From positions 310,001-374,000 of the forward strand of contig CAJQUW010008924.1 of NCBI GenBank assembly GCA_907163375.1: DNA of 64,000 nt, read 5' to 3'. How positions within the stretch are numbered: position 1 is the stretch's first letter; the number at the start of each line of letters is the position of its first letter. The notes under the pieces are model-generated. The model searched no databases, was not told where the DNA came from, and saw only the letters and a list, made by a program, of their open reading frames with translations. A program made the position numbers and the translations under genes. Origin of the DNA: Prostheceraeus crozeri. Taxonomy: Eukaryota; Platyhelminthes; Polycladida; Euryleptidae. Positions 42,113 through 52,458 of the stretch are shown in pieces.

Positions 42113-42389
42113 CTATAAAAGTGTTGTTCGATTATTCTCTAGAAATTGTGCTAAAAACGATGTAATTCTTAACTATTATATGAACTTAATCTTGTAATAA
42201 ATTCATTATACATGCAAAATTTGTTTTATTTTCCAAAGCGCTACGTTTTGAGGGAGAACGAAGTTTCACAATTAAAATGCATATTTACAAACTATTTACA
42301 ACAGTCCATCAACTTTTTGCAAAATAATTTTTCAAATCACTTATTATTATTTAATCAACTTACTTATCAACTTACTTATCACTTAGGCT
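42113..42389. other. Gap between convergent Polinton genes
   Basis: AT-rich, with an AATAAA near 42195 suited to the plus-strand transcripts and ACTTATTA/ACTTATCA repeats near 42350-42420. No gene seen. Confidence 0.4.
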
Positions 42390-42900
42390 ACTTATCAAAT
42401 CACTTATTATTACTTACAACTTTCAAGTCTTTAATGCCAGTTATCACAACTTTCCCATTCTGGAACACGTGAACGTGATAGGGATGCCAATCTGTCATTT
42501 GTGCAACAGGAAATAACTCCACCTCATAAGTAAGATTGCACGTAGAAGAAACTTTACGAAAGTCATATCGATAGTTTAATCGCATAACACTGTCATGGTT
42601 TCTACCTTCCAATTAGGTTATCCATCTTGTAATAGAATTTCCAACACCGAGTGTAGGTAATTGAGATCACAATCATCGAAGTACCCAACACACTGTACTG
42701 TTCCATTAGGAAAGAAAATGACAGTTATGGATTTCTCCTTCAAGGTTCTCCATGTCAACATTGTGGGTCGCCCCAGATACAAACTCGCCGTCGGCTTTCG
42801 CCTCTTCTTTACTATTAGCCATTGATTTCTGTTGGATGTGTCTCACTCGATTTGATGTAGACTGAGTTTTGAGTTTGTTTTTTTTAACTACCATGCGATT
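42390..42900 (-). pseudogene. TATA-binding-protein-like protein (old Polinton)
   Basis: Repeat 1 is seen as SITVIFFPNGTVQCVGYFDD with a following helix. Repeat 2 is seen as LTYEVELFPVAQMTDWHPYH then VHVFQNGKVVITGIKDL. Both agree with TBP's IFSxGKxxCTG and YEPELFPGLIYR/IFxSGKVVLTG patterns, and with the 19275 protein of the palindromic element (shared ELFP, WHP and HV.VF.NG positions). A basic N-terminal extension (MVVKKNKLK) precedes it. Fossil, but both halves are legible. Confidence 0.68.
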
Positions 42901-43258
42901 CACCACTTTCATCTGACTGATGTCGACCATCTCTGACAAATGAAGTTTTTCTTGGTAGAATCTCCTTTATAAAGGTACCCCATGTGACGTCACTAAAACG
43001 AAAAAATCGATGATCAACGTCTTTCCTCTTGGATGAACATGCGCAAAGTTTAACAGTTGAATCATATTTTATCCGTACCTTTTTATCGAGAGGAATCTTC
43101 ACCCGAGTATCATGTCGGTCAATTAGATTAGCAAAATCTTTAAATGAGGGCAAGGCGTAACTACTATTAGAAACACCACGATGATTTCTATTATTTGCTA
43201 CAGAATGTCGGAAAACTATTTTGCTTGAATCTGTTAGGTGAAATTTTTTGTCTGTCAT
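42884..43258 (-). pseudogene. Small conserved protein next to the TBP-like gene (old Polinton)
   Basis: About 105 meaningful residues: a basic N-terminus, then ALPSFKDFANLIDRH, VKIPLDKKVRIKYDS and a final TWGTFIKEI. Placement directly upstream of the TBP-like gene and the strand-plus-W pattern match the 18986 protein. Function unknown; the pairing suggests a partner of the TBP-like protein. Confidence 0.4.
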
Positions 43259-44659
43259 CTAACTTCCATGTTCTGATATAATGTGGCATATTCTGAAGTT
43301 ATTGTTGATGTAATTTTTATAATCTGATAATTGACTAAAGCTGGTTTATGTTTGCAAATCAATATATCGGAAGGATGCTGAATGCTGTTATGTATTCAAA
43401 TTCAATTTCTTCATATCGAAAAGATGTAGAAATGAACAGTCAAATATTTGCTACCTATGTGTTATTTTTATTTATTCTATAGTTCTATCCGCTATTCTAC
43501 ATCACCTGTTGCGGGAAGAAATTTTCGTCTTTTTGACGGAGGATAAAGTCCAAGGCTATAGTGTGCATACGGTGGACATAAGTTCTTATTTATCCAGCAG
43601 CGCTTGTCTTCCCAAAGTGAGAGCCCTCGCTTTCTAAACATTTTTGCTTCAACTGTGTGGTTTTTTTTAATTTATGACGGCTATTTGCTCATTTGTATCT
43701 TTCTCAGTATAGCAGACATTTCTATAATCACTATGTTCTATACGTCTAACCACTGCTCTCTGTATACCCTTTGCTGGCTTAATGCTATGATATGTTGAAT
43801 CTAGAAATTTCATTGAATAAATTTTTGGTTTCAAAAGAACCATCTCCTCAAGCAACTTTCCCGCGCACTCATCCTTGAAACAACCGAGTTTGCAATTGTA
43901 TATAAACAGTGATTCACATCATAATTTGAGAAATCAAATACAGGAATATATCCTCTAGACGAAAATATGGCGAGGTGTATAGACAAACAAAAAAGCTATT
44001 GGTATCACCTCGACAAAGACGTGTTCTATTTATCAGTGGACATCTAATTAAATCTTTATAATATAACTGGTACATTTCTAATTTACTATAGTCAAGAACT
44101 GCTTGACCAACATAAATTAATTTATTTAGAACTATTGAAGGTTTATACAATTCCAAACCATCTAAATCTTCATTGAATATCCTATGCTGGACATATAGGG
44201 GATGATTGGCCAATTTAGATAGTTGCAATTTGTGTGTTTACTAATTTTGAAGTTCCTCCGACGTCTCACATTCTCCATAGTCATACCAAACAGGGAATTG
44301 TTTTTTAATTTTTAAAATGCTTTTTCAAAATCAGATTTGATTGAGCTCTTTTCTGCTAATTCATATCAATATATTGTCTCAGCCACGATTTTTGTGTCAA
44401 CTGGATTCCAGCATGGACCATCTTTATCTTCATTTCCATAGAGAGGTAGAATTTTAGAATCGAGCAATGAACAACATAATTTTCTCGATCAAACTGATGC
44501 AGCAACAGCTTCTTTGTGCTTGTGAAACACATATTTGGTCTTAAAGTTTCAAAGAAATTTTTCATATATGTAGAAAACATCTTTCTCTCTACCAATTGCA
44601 TTCCGGAACTAATGGAAAATCAGCTTTGTCATCGTGAATGTCTGAAGGATATTCTAAAT

Positions 44660-45521
44660 CATAGAGTAGGGATAGGTTGGTAGAGTGTCGACACTACCAA
44701 AAAAAGTATCTGCATACAGTGAAAAAATTTATATAAAAAGATTCAGTTATTTGCGGAGATTACGTTCCCATGGTCCAAATAATTATTTGAGCACTTTTGA
44801 AAAATGTCAAAAAAGTCAAAATTTGCCAATTTATATACTACCGAGATGACTCTCCTAAATAAGTAGCATGCAACAAGTTGAATATTAAAAGGAATGAATA
44901 TTTGCTAATAAGGATCCTAACCAAGCGGAAATCAAGCTGAATATCAAGGGATTTTCATGATCCGTAATATAATGGAAGTCTTAATGAAAAAATTGCGGCA
45001 TTATTCGTACCTTCTTGGCTGAAATTTCAAGTTTTCAATTCAATTTTAACCGGCATGATTTTGTGATTCACCAAATTCATGTTTCATTTCTTGAATCTGA
45101 ATAGTGATGTGGACCAATTAATATCTTTCAAAGTTGATTAAAATCATTGTAATTGATTACGCGATTTTGCTCCACCAGCAGGTTGCCTGTGATATAATCA
45201 CAATTAAGAAGATTCTCTTGAGGTTCAGCACGAAAGCAATAACAGGTCATTGAGATGCTAATTTAACGAACATTACCTCTCCAAGGCAGTCGTGACACGG
45301 AGGATCTGTAACATAACATCATTTCCTTCTGCTTTATGCTATCATGATCAGTGCATTCCGTTGTAATTTCTTAAAAACTGCATAAATGTATATATATCTC
45401 ACATTTGGAAACAATTCCGACTGTATCTCCTTTGAGTTCATTTAATAAAATCTGAAGTGTATACACATTGGTGATATAATAAATGCGGAGTTGCCACTCT
45501 ACCTAATATACCTACTCTATG
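44660..45521. mobile_element. Non-autonomous inverted-repeat transposon, copy 1
   Basis: 862 bp with imperfect ~28-bp inverted ends that begin CATAGAGTAGG and reach GGTAGAGTG. It is flanked by an exact 8-bp duplication TTCTAAAT (44652-44659, 45522-45529). It interrupts the polymerase gene, whose sequence resumes across it. No coding frame. An 8-bp duplication fits hAT or P type; the end sequence is not a classical hAT end. Copy 2 lies at 46816. Confidence 0.82.
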
Positions 45522-46815
45522 TTCTAAATCTAAATCAAAGACATAGCCTATATCAGCCTCATTATCAATATTTTGAATGTTTTCCTCATTTGAGCAATAC
45601 ACTACTTGACCTTCATCAATCCATTTGAAGTTTGAATGTGGAAGATTCTTACTTAGCGACCAGCCGTAAAGTTGGTTGGCGTCTAAATGTGCTAAATGAC
45701 GGCTCTCTTGTGAATTGTTTTGCAACTCTGAAACACGAGCACGCGCTCTATGAATATTCTTTATAAACGTCATACCTCCTCGGATCCCCCTCTCAAACAG
45801 ATTACACATGTACTCATCTTGGATGTAGTGTGGGGGATCATTCGAAGCAAAATTCAATGCTGATGTGAAGCTAAGGTGAGGAAGGCTAACAAAATGAACT
45901 GGATCAACTTGATCTTCATCTTGACTTAATTTCCAAAATGTCTCAAAAATGTCGGCCAACAGCACGACATCTAACTTGAGGTATGCAAGCATGTAGTCTC
46001 CAAATGTTTTGCAATTAAACGCATTCCATGTTTTTTTCGCATGCTCATAATCTATATCGTTACAATACTCAAGAATAAGATCGTTGTAAAATTCCCTTTG
46101 AGGAGGAAGACAGAGCTCCGTTAAAGTTGTCAAACTACTAAAATATGAGTATGGAAACACTCCTTTTTCGTAAAGAATATCATCAGTTAATTTTGGAAAT
46201 TCATTTCGCAGCGCTTCTACATGTTGTTTGTAGACTTTCCAACTTTTGGCTAATTCAGCAAGTGATGTACTCAGAAATTGATATGAGTCAAAAAATTTTA
46301 ATTTAAAATATACAGGCTTTCCATTATATTCGCGTACTGGAATTTTTGATGATAGAGTAATATATTTCTCAGCTGCAGCTGCAATAACATCTGACCTCCA
46401 AGATTTCTTTTTAGCAATTGCTTTATAACAAACAATGTGGCTGTCATAGTTCTTAAAATTGTGAAAGAAAACAGGAAGCTTTCGTCGATCGTCTTTATCG
46501 CAAATTGCATTTTGAACATAATACTTGTCTGCACTTTCCGATTATGTGATCATGATCAAAAACCTTTGCTATATCTTCACTAAATTTTATCTTACATTTA
46601 TTACAATTTTCGGCATTTTTATGAGCAGTTTCTTCCACTGTTGTCAATAGCGTAGGCATTCTGGTCATGGCATTTTGATCATCACATAAATTTTGGACAA
46701 CATCTTCTAAATGATTTAGGAAATTAGAGATGCAATTTTCCCCTTCAAACAGATAATAGGTGTTATTATAGGTCGACTGAAGTGCCTCATGCCGGATGTG
46801 ATACACACCTATAGC

Positions 46816-47622
46816 CATAGAGTAAGTATTTAGGTAGAGTGTCGACTCAAAAAAGTATCTGTATGCAGTAAAAAAATTTATATCAAAAGATTCAGTTTTT
46901 TGCGGAGATTACGTTCCCGTGGTCCAAAAAATTATTTGAGCACTTTTGAAAAATGTCAAAAAAGTCAAAATTTGCCAATTTATATACTACCGAGATGACT
47001 CTCCTAAATAAGTAGCATGCAACAAGTTGAATATTAAAAGGAATGAATATTTGCTAATAAGGATCCTAACCAAGCGGAAATCAAGCTGAATATCAAGGGA
47101 TTTGAAAAAATTGCGGCATTATTCGTACCTTCTTGGCTGAAATTTCAAGTTTTCAATTCAATTTTAACCGGCATGATTTTGTGATTCACCAAATTCATGT
47201 TTCATTTCTTGAATCTGAATAGTGATGTGGACCAATTAATATCTTTCAAAGTTGATTAAAATCATTGTAATTGATTACGCGATTTTGCTCCACCAGCAGG
47301 TTGCCTGTGATATAATCACAATTAAGAAGATTCTCTTGAGGTTCAGCACGAAAGCAATAACAGGTCATTGAGATGCTAATTTAACGAACATTACCTCTCC
47401 AAGGCAGTCGTGACACGGAGGATCTGTAACATAACATCATTTCCTTCTGCTTTATGCTATCATGATCAGTGCATTCCGTTGTAATTTCTTAAAAACTGCA
47501 TAAATGTATATACCGACTGTATCTCCTTTGAGTTCATTTAATAAAATCTGAAGTGTATACACATTGGTGATATAATAAATGCTGGGTTACCACTCTACCT
47601 AATATAGCCTACTTACTCTATG
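46816..47622. mobile_element. Non-autonomous inverted-repeat transposon, copy 2
   Basis: 807 bp, same family and orientation as copy 1 and almost identical over the shared interior. Ends CATAGAGTAAG...; flanks CCTATAGC (46808-46815) and CCTACAGC (47623-47630) form an 8-bp duplication with one difference. It lacks about 40 bp that copy 1 has in the middle and near the right end. Confidence 0.82.
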
Positions 47623-48537
47623 CCTACAGCTGCAGGTTTATGAATTTTATTTTCCATTAAACACTCGATATCGGCGTATATGACTAAGGGTGGACTGAGT
47701 TGGTACTCAGTACTACTATCTGAACTTCTAGATTTTTAGGCATTTTTTCTATTTGCGCCTTACCACGACTGCCAAATTGAAAATGTCGCTCCAAAACGCT
47801 TCTCTCTGAGAAGGATTGAGTGCATCTTCCACAAAAAATCTTGCGACTTGTGCAAAATTTGCTATATAATCTAGATAATTTTCGTATACCGCAATAATGG
47901 GCAAAACCGTTATGTAGCACACGCAAAATTTTAACGTTTCTTTTGCTAGTGAAATTGCTATTGTATGTTACTCCCTTGAGACCGTTTTTATACAAGTGGA
48001 TATTCACTTTCATGTCATTGTTTTTCTCAAACTTAGGAATATCTTTTATTGATACTGGAGTGAAAATGTCATCCATAACCGATTCAGATGTCCACTTTCT
48101 ATATGAGTTTGAATGATTGACAAGATAGAATACACGAAGAAGTCATTTGAATTTGAATTTACATTTATTGCACCTTTAGAACTTCTAACTTTTTGCATTT
48201 TTAGGTTAAGTATTCATTTGACAACCAGACAGTAGAGGAGTTGTAATTAAATTAAATTCTACATTTGCTACTTTATCAATAACCCAATTGCTCCCTTTAT
48301 TTGCAACAGTTGAAACATGATTTGATAATCTATCAAAATTATCCTGAAGCCATGTGTCTACGTCATATGTATAATTTGATGATGATGAGGTGAAGTGCGC
48401 GAGAAAAGTTTCATCCTCTTGAGGATTAGAACGGACATAGCGAATTTGAGCAATTAATCGTCCACGTAGTTGAAGGCTAGTTCACAAGTCATTGACTAAA
48501 TTTTCTAGTGAGGTTTGCATATGGAATAGAAAAAATG

Positions 48538-48987
48538 TTAATTTATTGTTTGAATGTTTGGCGTGATGTCATACACGCGAGCACGTCCGCTAAAAGCGCT
48601 TTCACTAAGGGTGAGTGTTCCATAATTATTGTGACTGCTCATTGCAATGCTCATATAATGTATATCGTTGCGTTGACGGAATCTACTTATACTATTATAA
48701 TTCTTACCACAGTGAGAGCAGCAATGCCTAAAAGCTTCATCATTATATAAAGCGCTATCTGAAATGTCCCTAACATGACTACTACAAGTTGGTAAATAAG
48801 TATTATTTGTTCCTATTCCTTCTTGACTGCGACATATGAGATTGTGTCTTTTTAAATTATCTTTCCTACTGGCTTCATATGGACACTTACTACACTTATG
48901 CTTTTTTCCTAGTTTGCAAAATTTTTCATGACGCGTTAAATTACCAACAATTGTAAACGGCTTTCCACACTTAGAGCAGACAAACAT
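48538..48987 (-). CDS. C2H2 zinc-finger protein at the polymerase 5' side
   Basis: 149 residues starting MFVCSKCGKPFTIVGNLTRH. Two or three C2H2 fingers are visible: FVCSKCG...HEKFC, HKCSKCPYEASRKDNLKRHN, and HCCSHCGKNYNSISRFRQRN followed by H. In several animal Polintons a zinc-finger module sits in front of the polymerase-associated block, so this may be the first part of the polymerase gene or its upstream neighbour. Open frame. DNA binding is likely. Confidence 0.6.
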   Translation of the reverse strand: MFVCSKCGKPFTIVGNLTRHEKFCKLGKKHKCSKCPYEASRKDNLKRHNLICRSQEGIGTNNTYLPTCSSHVRDISDSALYNDEAFRHCCSHCGKNYNSISRFRQRNDIHYMSIAMSSHNNYGTLTLSESAFSGRARVYDITPNIQTIN

Positions 48988-48990
48988 GAT

Positions 48991-49347
48991 GATCGTTGAG
49001 GATTAACAATTTACGTCTACTTATATACTATCTACATGTCATATTATGTATCCAATGATGTCAACCAATGAAATTTGTTCTCAACCTTAGACTTATATTT
49101 CCACTGAAATACATAAATGAAAAGACATACAAAGTGTACAAGTAATAATTTTTTCCAAAGTTAAAAAGAAAATCAGAAGGTAAAAAAAGAAGTCAAAGAG
49201 ATTGACATCTCATAATGTCACTATGCGTCACCTTGACGTGAGCACAATGTCCATGACACCTTGAGAAGTCATCGATATGTGTCATGCGCACTTTGTTGAT
49301 AACTGCCGCTTTCGATAGCTCAACGTGCATTTTTGTATCACGCTTCA
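48991..49347. other. Gap beyond the old Polinton
   Basis: AT-rich, with short TGACATC/GTGTCATG-type motifs near 49200-49290. I looked for a terminal inverted repeat matching the 33-kb side and did not find one. Confidence 0.4.
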
Positions 49348-49791
49348 CTATCGATCGCGACAGTTGCAGGTTAGCCCACGAAATGCTGCGGAACGACTCA
49401 AGCAGCGACCTGTAGTCAGCGCGATGAGCCGTCTCGCGTTCTTCCTGTTGGCGAACTTACGTTCAAAGTGACGCACTTTGTCCGCCGATGTCGGCACAGT
49501 TACGGGCACCTCGACCACACTGTCTGACTCGACCGTCTCATCAAGATCTACGTTAAATATGGGATCATAAGTTGGGAGAGAGTTGGAGAGGATCACTGTT
49601 GGAGTTGGGCTGTTGGGCATCGGCGTAGGAGCAGGTGGAGACGAATGGACCCAATAGTCATCCAATGTTGGCTGAGGTGGAGTTGGGACGCGGTGCAGAA
49701 TCGGAGAGGGTGGGAAGCTGACCTCAATGCTGGGTGAGGCGCGGATTTGGGAGAAAGGGATATCCTTTTCGGGAACAAGTGTCAGCTGGTG
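49348..49791 (-). CDS. Last exon of a candidate spliced gene (proline-rich)
   Basis: Begins after a textbook 3' splice site (TGTTCCTTTTTCAG) and runs 147 codons to a stop. Content: HQLTLVPEKDIPFSQIRASP, a proline-rich middle (TPPQPTLDDYWVHSSPPAPT), an acidic stretch (FNVDLDETVESDSVVEV) and a basic end (KFANRKNARRLIAL then RCLSRSAAFRG). Base composition is far richer in GC than the surroundings, as expected of coding DNA. It joins in phase to the exon at 49901. No family recognised; host gene or gene of an uncharacterised mobile element. Confidence 0.45.
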   Translation of the reverse strand, partial: HQLTLVPEKDIPFSQIRASPSIEVSFPPSPILHRVPTPPQPTLDDYWVHSSPPAPTPMPNSPTPTVILSNSLPTYDPIFNVDLDETVESDSVVEVPVTVPTSADKVRHFERKFANRKNARRLIALTTGRCLSRSAAFRGLTCNCRDR

Positions 49792-49900
49792 CTGAAAAAG
49801 GAACAGAGATATGAATTGATTAAAAGGACATAATATCACGAGTTCGATGTGATAACATTATAGTTAGGATAATTAGCCTTTTCCTACGATTCATACTTAC

Positions 49901-50035
49901 ATTTTCTTCATCTATAGAAGACTCTCGGATGGAGTACAGGCGCTCCACATTCTCCTCCACTGAGGTCGTGGTGGCTGGAGTCATGGCAAGAAGGTTGGAT
50001 CGCCCACTTTTGTTCAGAGAGAGCGATCGGCAGCT
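49901..50035 (-). CDS. Internal exon of the candidate spliced gene
   Basis: 135 bp between a CTTGTAG acceptor and an AAAAT|GTAAGT donor, one open frame of exactly 45 codons. It contains NLLAMTPATTTSVEENVERL and SIRESSIDEEN. An internal ATG (MTPATTT) could be an alternative start. Confidence 0.45.
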
Positions 50036-50360
50036 CTACAAGGGAAAATATATTTTAAATTCCTCTCGAATTTGAATGTATTTATGTGACCTGTATACTA
50101 CACTGCCCAACACACAGTGTGGCAGACAGGCAGGAGTTCTCGTGTAAGTTATCAATTTTTTCTCACTCTACTTATATTTACACAGGCCTTTTTTTCCATT
50201 ACTTACCATTGGAATATTATCAACATTTACATTTGTGTATTATTCTTATTTTTCACATTGGTCTTACTTACTGAATAGTTCGATTTGTGATTCAATTCAT
50301 TGTCAATTGTGTCTCGCTTAAGGTTAGCTCTTGCTGATTTGACTAAGTCAGTAATCTAAT

Positions 50361-51427
50361 CAGTGGCGTCTTCTCCGTACCTGTGAGGCCTTCGGCGCAT
50401 CCTCAAAAAAGAATTTTCGAACAATTATAAAAATGAAAAGTGTCATCATCAATTTAAATTCGATAGCTTCTCATGACAGCTGTGCACAGCTTTCCGTCTC
50501 AAAGTCAGACGCTCGACCTCATTTAACAGTTTTGCAGCACGTGCTCGAATCACAGCTGTTTTCTTCGAACAATTAGACACACAAGCTGGTCGTGTGTTCA
50601 GACGGAGCATTGATGTTCAGACAGAGCGAAAGAGAGTTGTGTGTGTGTGAGGCAGTAAGCGCACGCGCCCGCGCCAATATTGGCTTTTCCGATAGACATA
50701 ATGCGTTGCCTTCTCCAATTTTGCAATGAAATTCTGCGCGATTCTTGATCGAGGCGCGGTATCTAGATATAGCAAGGGAAGCGCAACCCAATTGTGCCTG
50801 GATGCCCTTTATGTCAGAGAAGCCACTACTTCAATAGTAGCAGATGGCTGATGTTCCGACAAAACCGCGATCAGATGATGAGCGTTCTCCAATGAATGCA
50901 GACTAATACATCTGACTCGAACACCCAGATTCGGTAGAATTCCATAATTTGTTTTTGCGTGATTGATGTAACACTATGTTTAGTACTGCAGATGAGATCA
51001 TAACCACGCATTTCGTCTGAAGGGAATATACTGAAAAGATGACGGTCGTCAAGCAAGGTAGGCCAACACCTGATATAAAAATTGAAAGTACTCACAGAGA
51101 AAGAAATAAGAAATTTCAAACATGTGACCGGCTGACCGGCCATGAGAAACGCAAGGAACTGTTGCTCTTGCCTCCTTTTTTCTCGAGAAAATGTGGTCTG
51201 GACAGAGAGGGGATATAGTAATGAGTTCCTTGAGTAAGGCGGTTAAGAGACATGAGCAATCACTTCTCATGTGCACATTGACTTGGCCTTTAAAAGTGTT
51301 CGGGAAATTGTTATTGAAAATTCAACTTTTTTGAAAATTAATGTTGTAACATAAAAAATGTCTGGTATAGAAATAGTATTCCGATGCCGAGTGAAGGCCT
51401 ATGTTCTGGTCGCAAGCGACGCCACTG
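50361..51427. mobile_element. hAT-like non-autonomous transposon
   Basis: 1067 bp bounded by inverted ends CAGTGGCGTC and GACGCCACTG, with further partial inverted similarity (GAGGCCTTCGGCGCATC against AGGCCTTCACTCGGCATC). A perfect 8-bp duplication AATCTAAT flanks it (50353-50360, 51428-51435). CAG ends and 8-bp duplications are hAT hallmarks. No transposase is encoded. It lies in an intron of the candidate minus-strand gene, with a GC-rich interior near 50660. Confidence 0.85.
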
Positions 51428-51626
51428 AATCTAATCATATTATTTTATATGTTTAAATAATTTTCTATTACTTGTTCTCTGTGACGGCGGCGTAGGCTTC
51501 GCAACCCAGCTGCTACATGCGGGCTTCCTGGCAACGACTTGTGGATAGAAATAAAACATAGTTAAAGTGTGAAAGCGGAAAATACCTATGATTATATGAA
51601 TTGCTGATTTGTTATTTCAAGCTTAC

Positions 51627-51688
51627 ATTCCTTCAGGAACCGATGGCTCCTGACCAAATTTTAAGTTCTTAACAGGTGGCTTCGTGAT
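51627..51688 (-). CDS. Possible internal exon
   Basis: 62 bp between a CACCATTTCAG acceptor and a GAAT|GTAAGC donor-like site, encoding ITKPPVKNLKFGQEPSVPEG. Its phase joins well upstream but not directly to the 49901 exon, so either its donor is different or another exon is missing. Confidence 0.35.
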
Positions 51689-51822
51689 CTGAAATGGTGA
51701 AAAGACATGCACATTATTTATTATACATGAAAAAAAACAGAAGTCAACTTTCCCTATAAGTTTTGGACTCTGAATATTTTCTTTAACTTATGTTACTGCT
51801 AATATTCTAATTATGAACTCAC

Positions 51823-52270
51823 CTCAATATCATTATCCGAGGAGTCGGAATCGGTGTCCACGCACTTTCGGGACTTGGGTCTGTGTTTGGCCTTCGGTTT
51901 GGGCATCTCACTTATTGTGGGCTCCCCCTGTACTTGACTGAGGATGTCCTCAATAGGTCGCTCCTTGGCGAAAAGCCGCTCCACACGCTTCTTCTCTTCC
52001 AGGTAAATGAGGTTTCGACCCTCCCGACCGTTTCGTAATGCGCATTTCGCATGCGTCTTTGTGAATGTTTTAGGATTATCCCCTTCGCCTCCATGTCTGT
52101 ACGGACATACTCGTAACTTTTACAGGATAAGCAGTAGAGAAAACTACAATCCTGTCGGATCGTACACTCCTTGAGTTGGGTCTTCATTGAATGTCGGACA
52201 GCCTCCTTGCAGGTTTCACAGTAGTGAAAGATCAAGCGTTGGTGTGGCAAACAGCTAGGACGAGTCATGT
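51823..52270 (-). CDS. First coding exon of the candidate spliced gene (Cys-rich)
   Basis: Acceptor TTTTTTTACAG at 52271 is followed two bases later by ATG (52266-52268). Cysteine pairs are regular: SCLPHQRLIFHYCETCKEAV, then KECTIRQDCSF and YCLSC, then further His/Cys residues. The second half is highly charged (LEEKKRVERLFAKERPIEDI, KPKAKHRPKSRKC), with an acidic serine tail at the GATATTGAG|GTGAGT donor. The best coding signal changes frame inside the exon, so it may be decayed or contain a sequence error. A zinc-binding protein is likely; family unknown. A GTAAGT donor at about 52341 suggests an untranslated first exon in the adjacent repeat arm. Confidence 0.45.
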
Positions 52271-52458
52271 CTGTAAAAAAATACATTTCTAAAACATAAA
52301 ATAACTTAAATGTAAAATTTTATAAATTTAGATTTTAAAACTTACCGATGTACCAACTTATAAACTTAGAAATGAGTAACATGTAAATCGTTCCAAGCCA
52401 CATCATAGTAATGAGTATTATACGAAAGAGAATAACCAAAGCAGTCCGGTCTGGTAAG

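Larger units (their letters stand above)
43600..48490 (-). pseudogene. Polinton DNA polymerase B (interrupted)
   Basis: Reading on the minus strand: the N-terminal polymerase-associated block (RGRLIAQIRYV near 48440), a CxxC...H zinc region (IFCGRCTQSFSERSVLERHF) with DIPKFEKNND upstream, and the HNFKNYDSH-type exonuclease part near 46440. Motif A is HLDANQLYGWSL near 45690, then ADIGYVFDLDLEHR. The palm and thumb lie at 43600-44230, with QAVLDYSKLEMYQLYYK and a C-terminus like that of the palindromic element. Two inverted-repeat transposons (44660-45521 and 46816-47622) sit inside it. Many breaks; old. Confidence 0.85.
33331..48990. mobile_element. Old Polinton (Maverick), decayed, about 15.7 kb including insertions
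   Basis: Contains the full family toolkit in recognisable pieces: packaging ATPase, integrase with chromodomain, two capsid-like genes, a small virion-like protein, adenain-like protease and DNA polymerase B. It also has a TBP-like gene and a zinc-finger ORF. I could not find terminal inverted repeats or a target duplication, so both ends are approximate. It is clearly broken, with roughly twenty or more breaks, plus two LINE tails and two inverted-repeat transposons inserted. It is related to the palindromic element (same polymerase end, TBP-like, U1 and polymerase-associated proteins) but much older. Confidence 0.85.

Noticed and set aside
33200-49300. Terminal inverted repeats of the old Polinton
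   Set aside because: I compared the AT-rich flanks on both sides and found no convincing inverted match, so I give approximate ends only.
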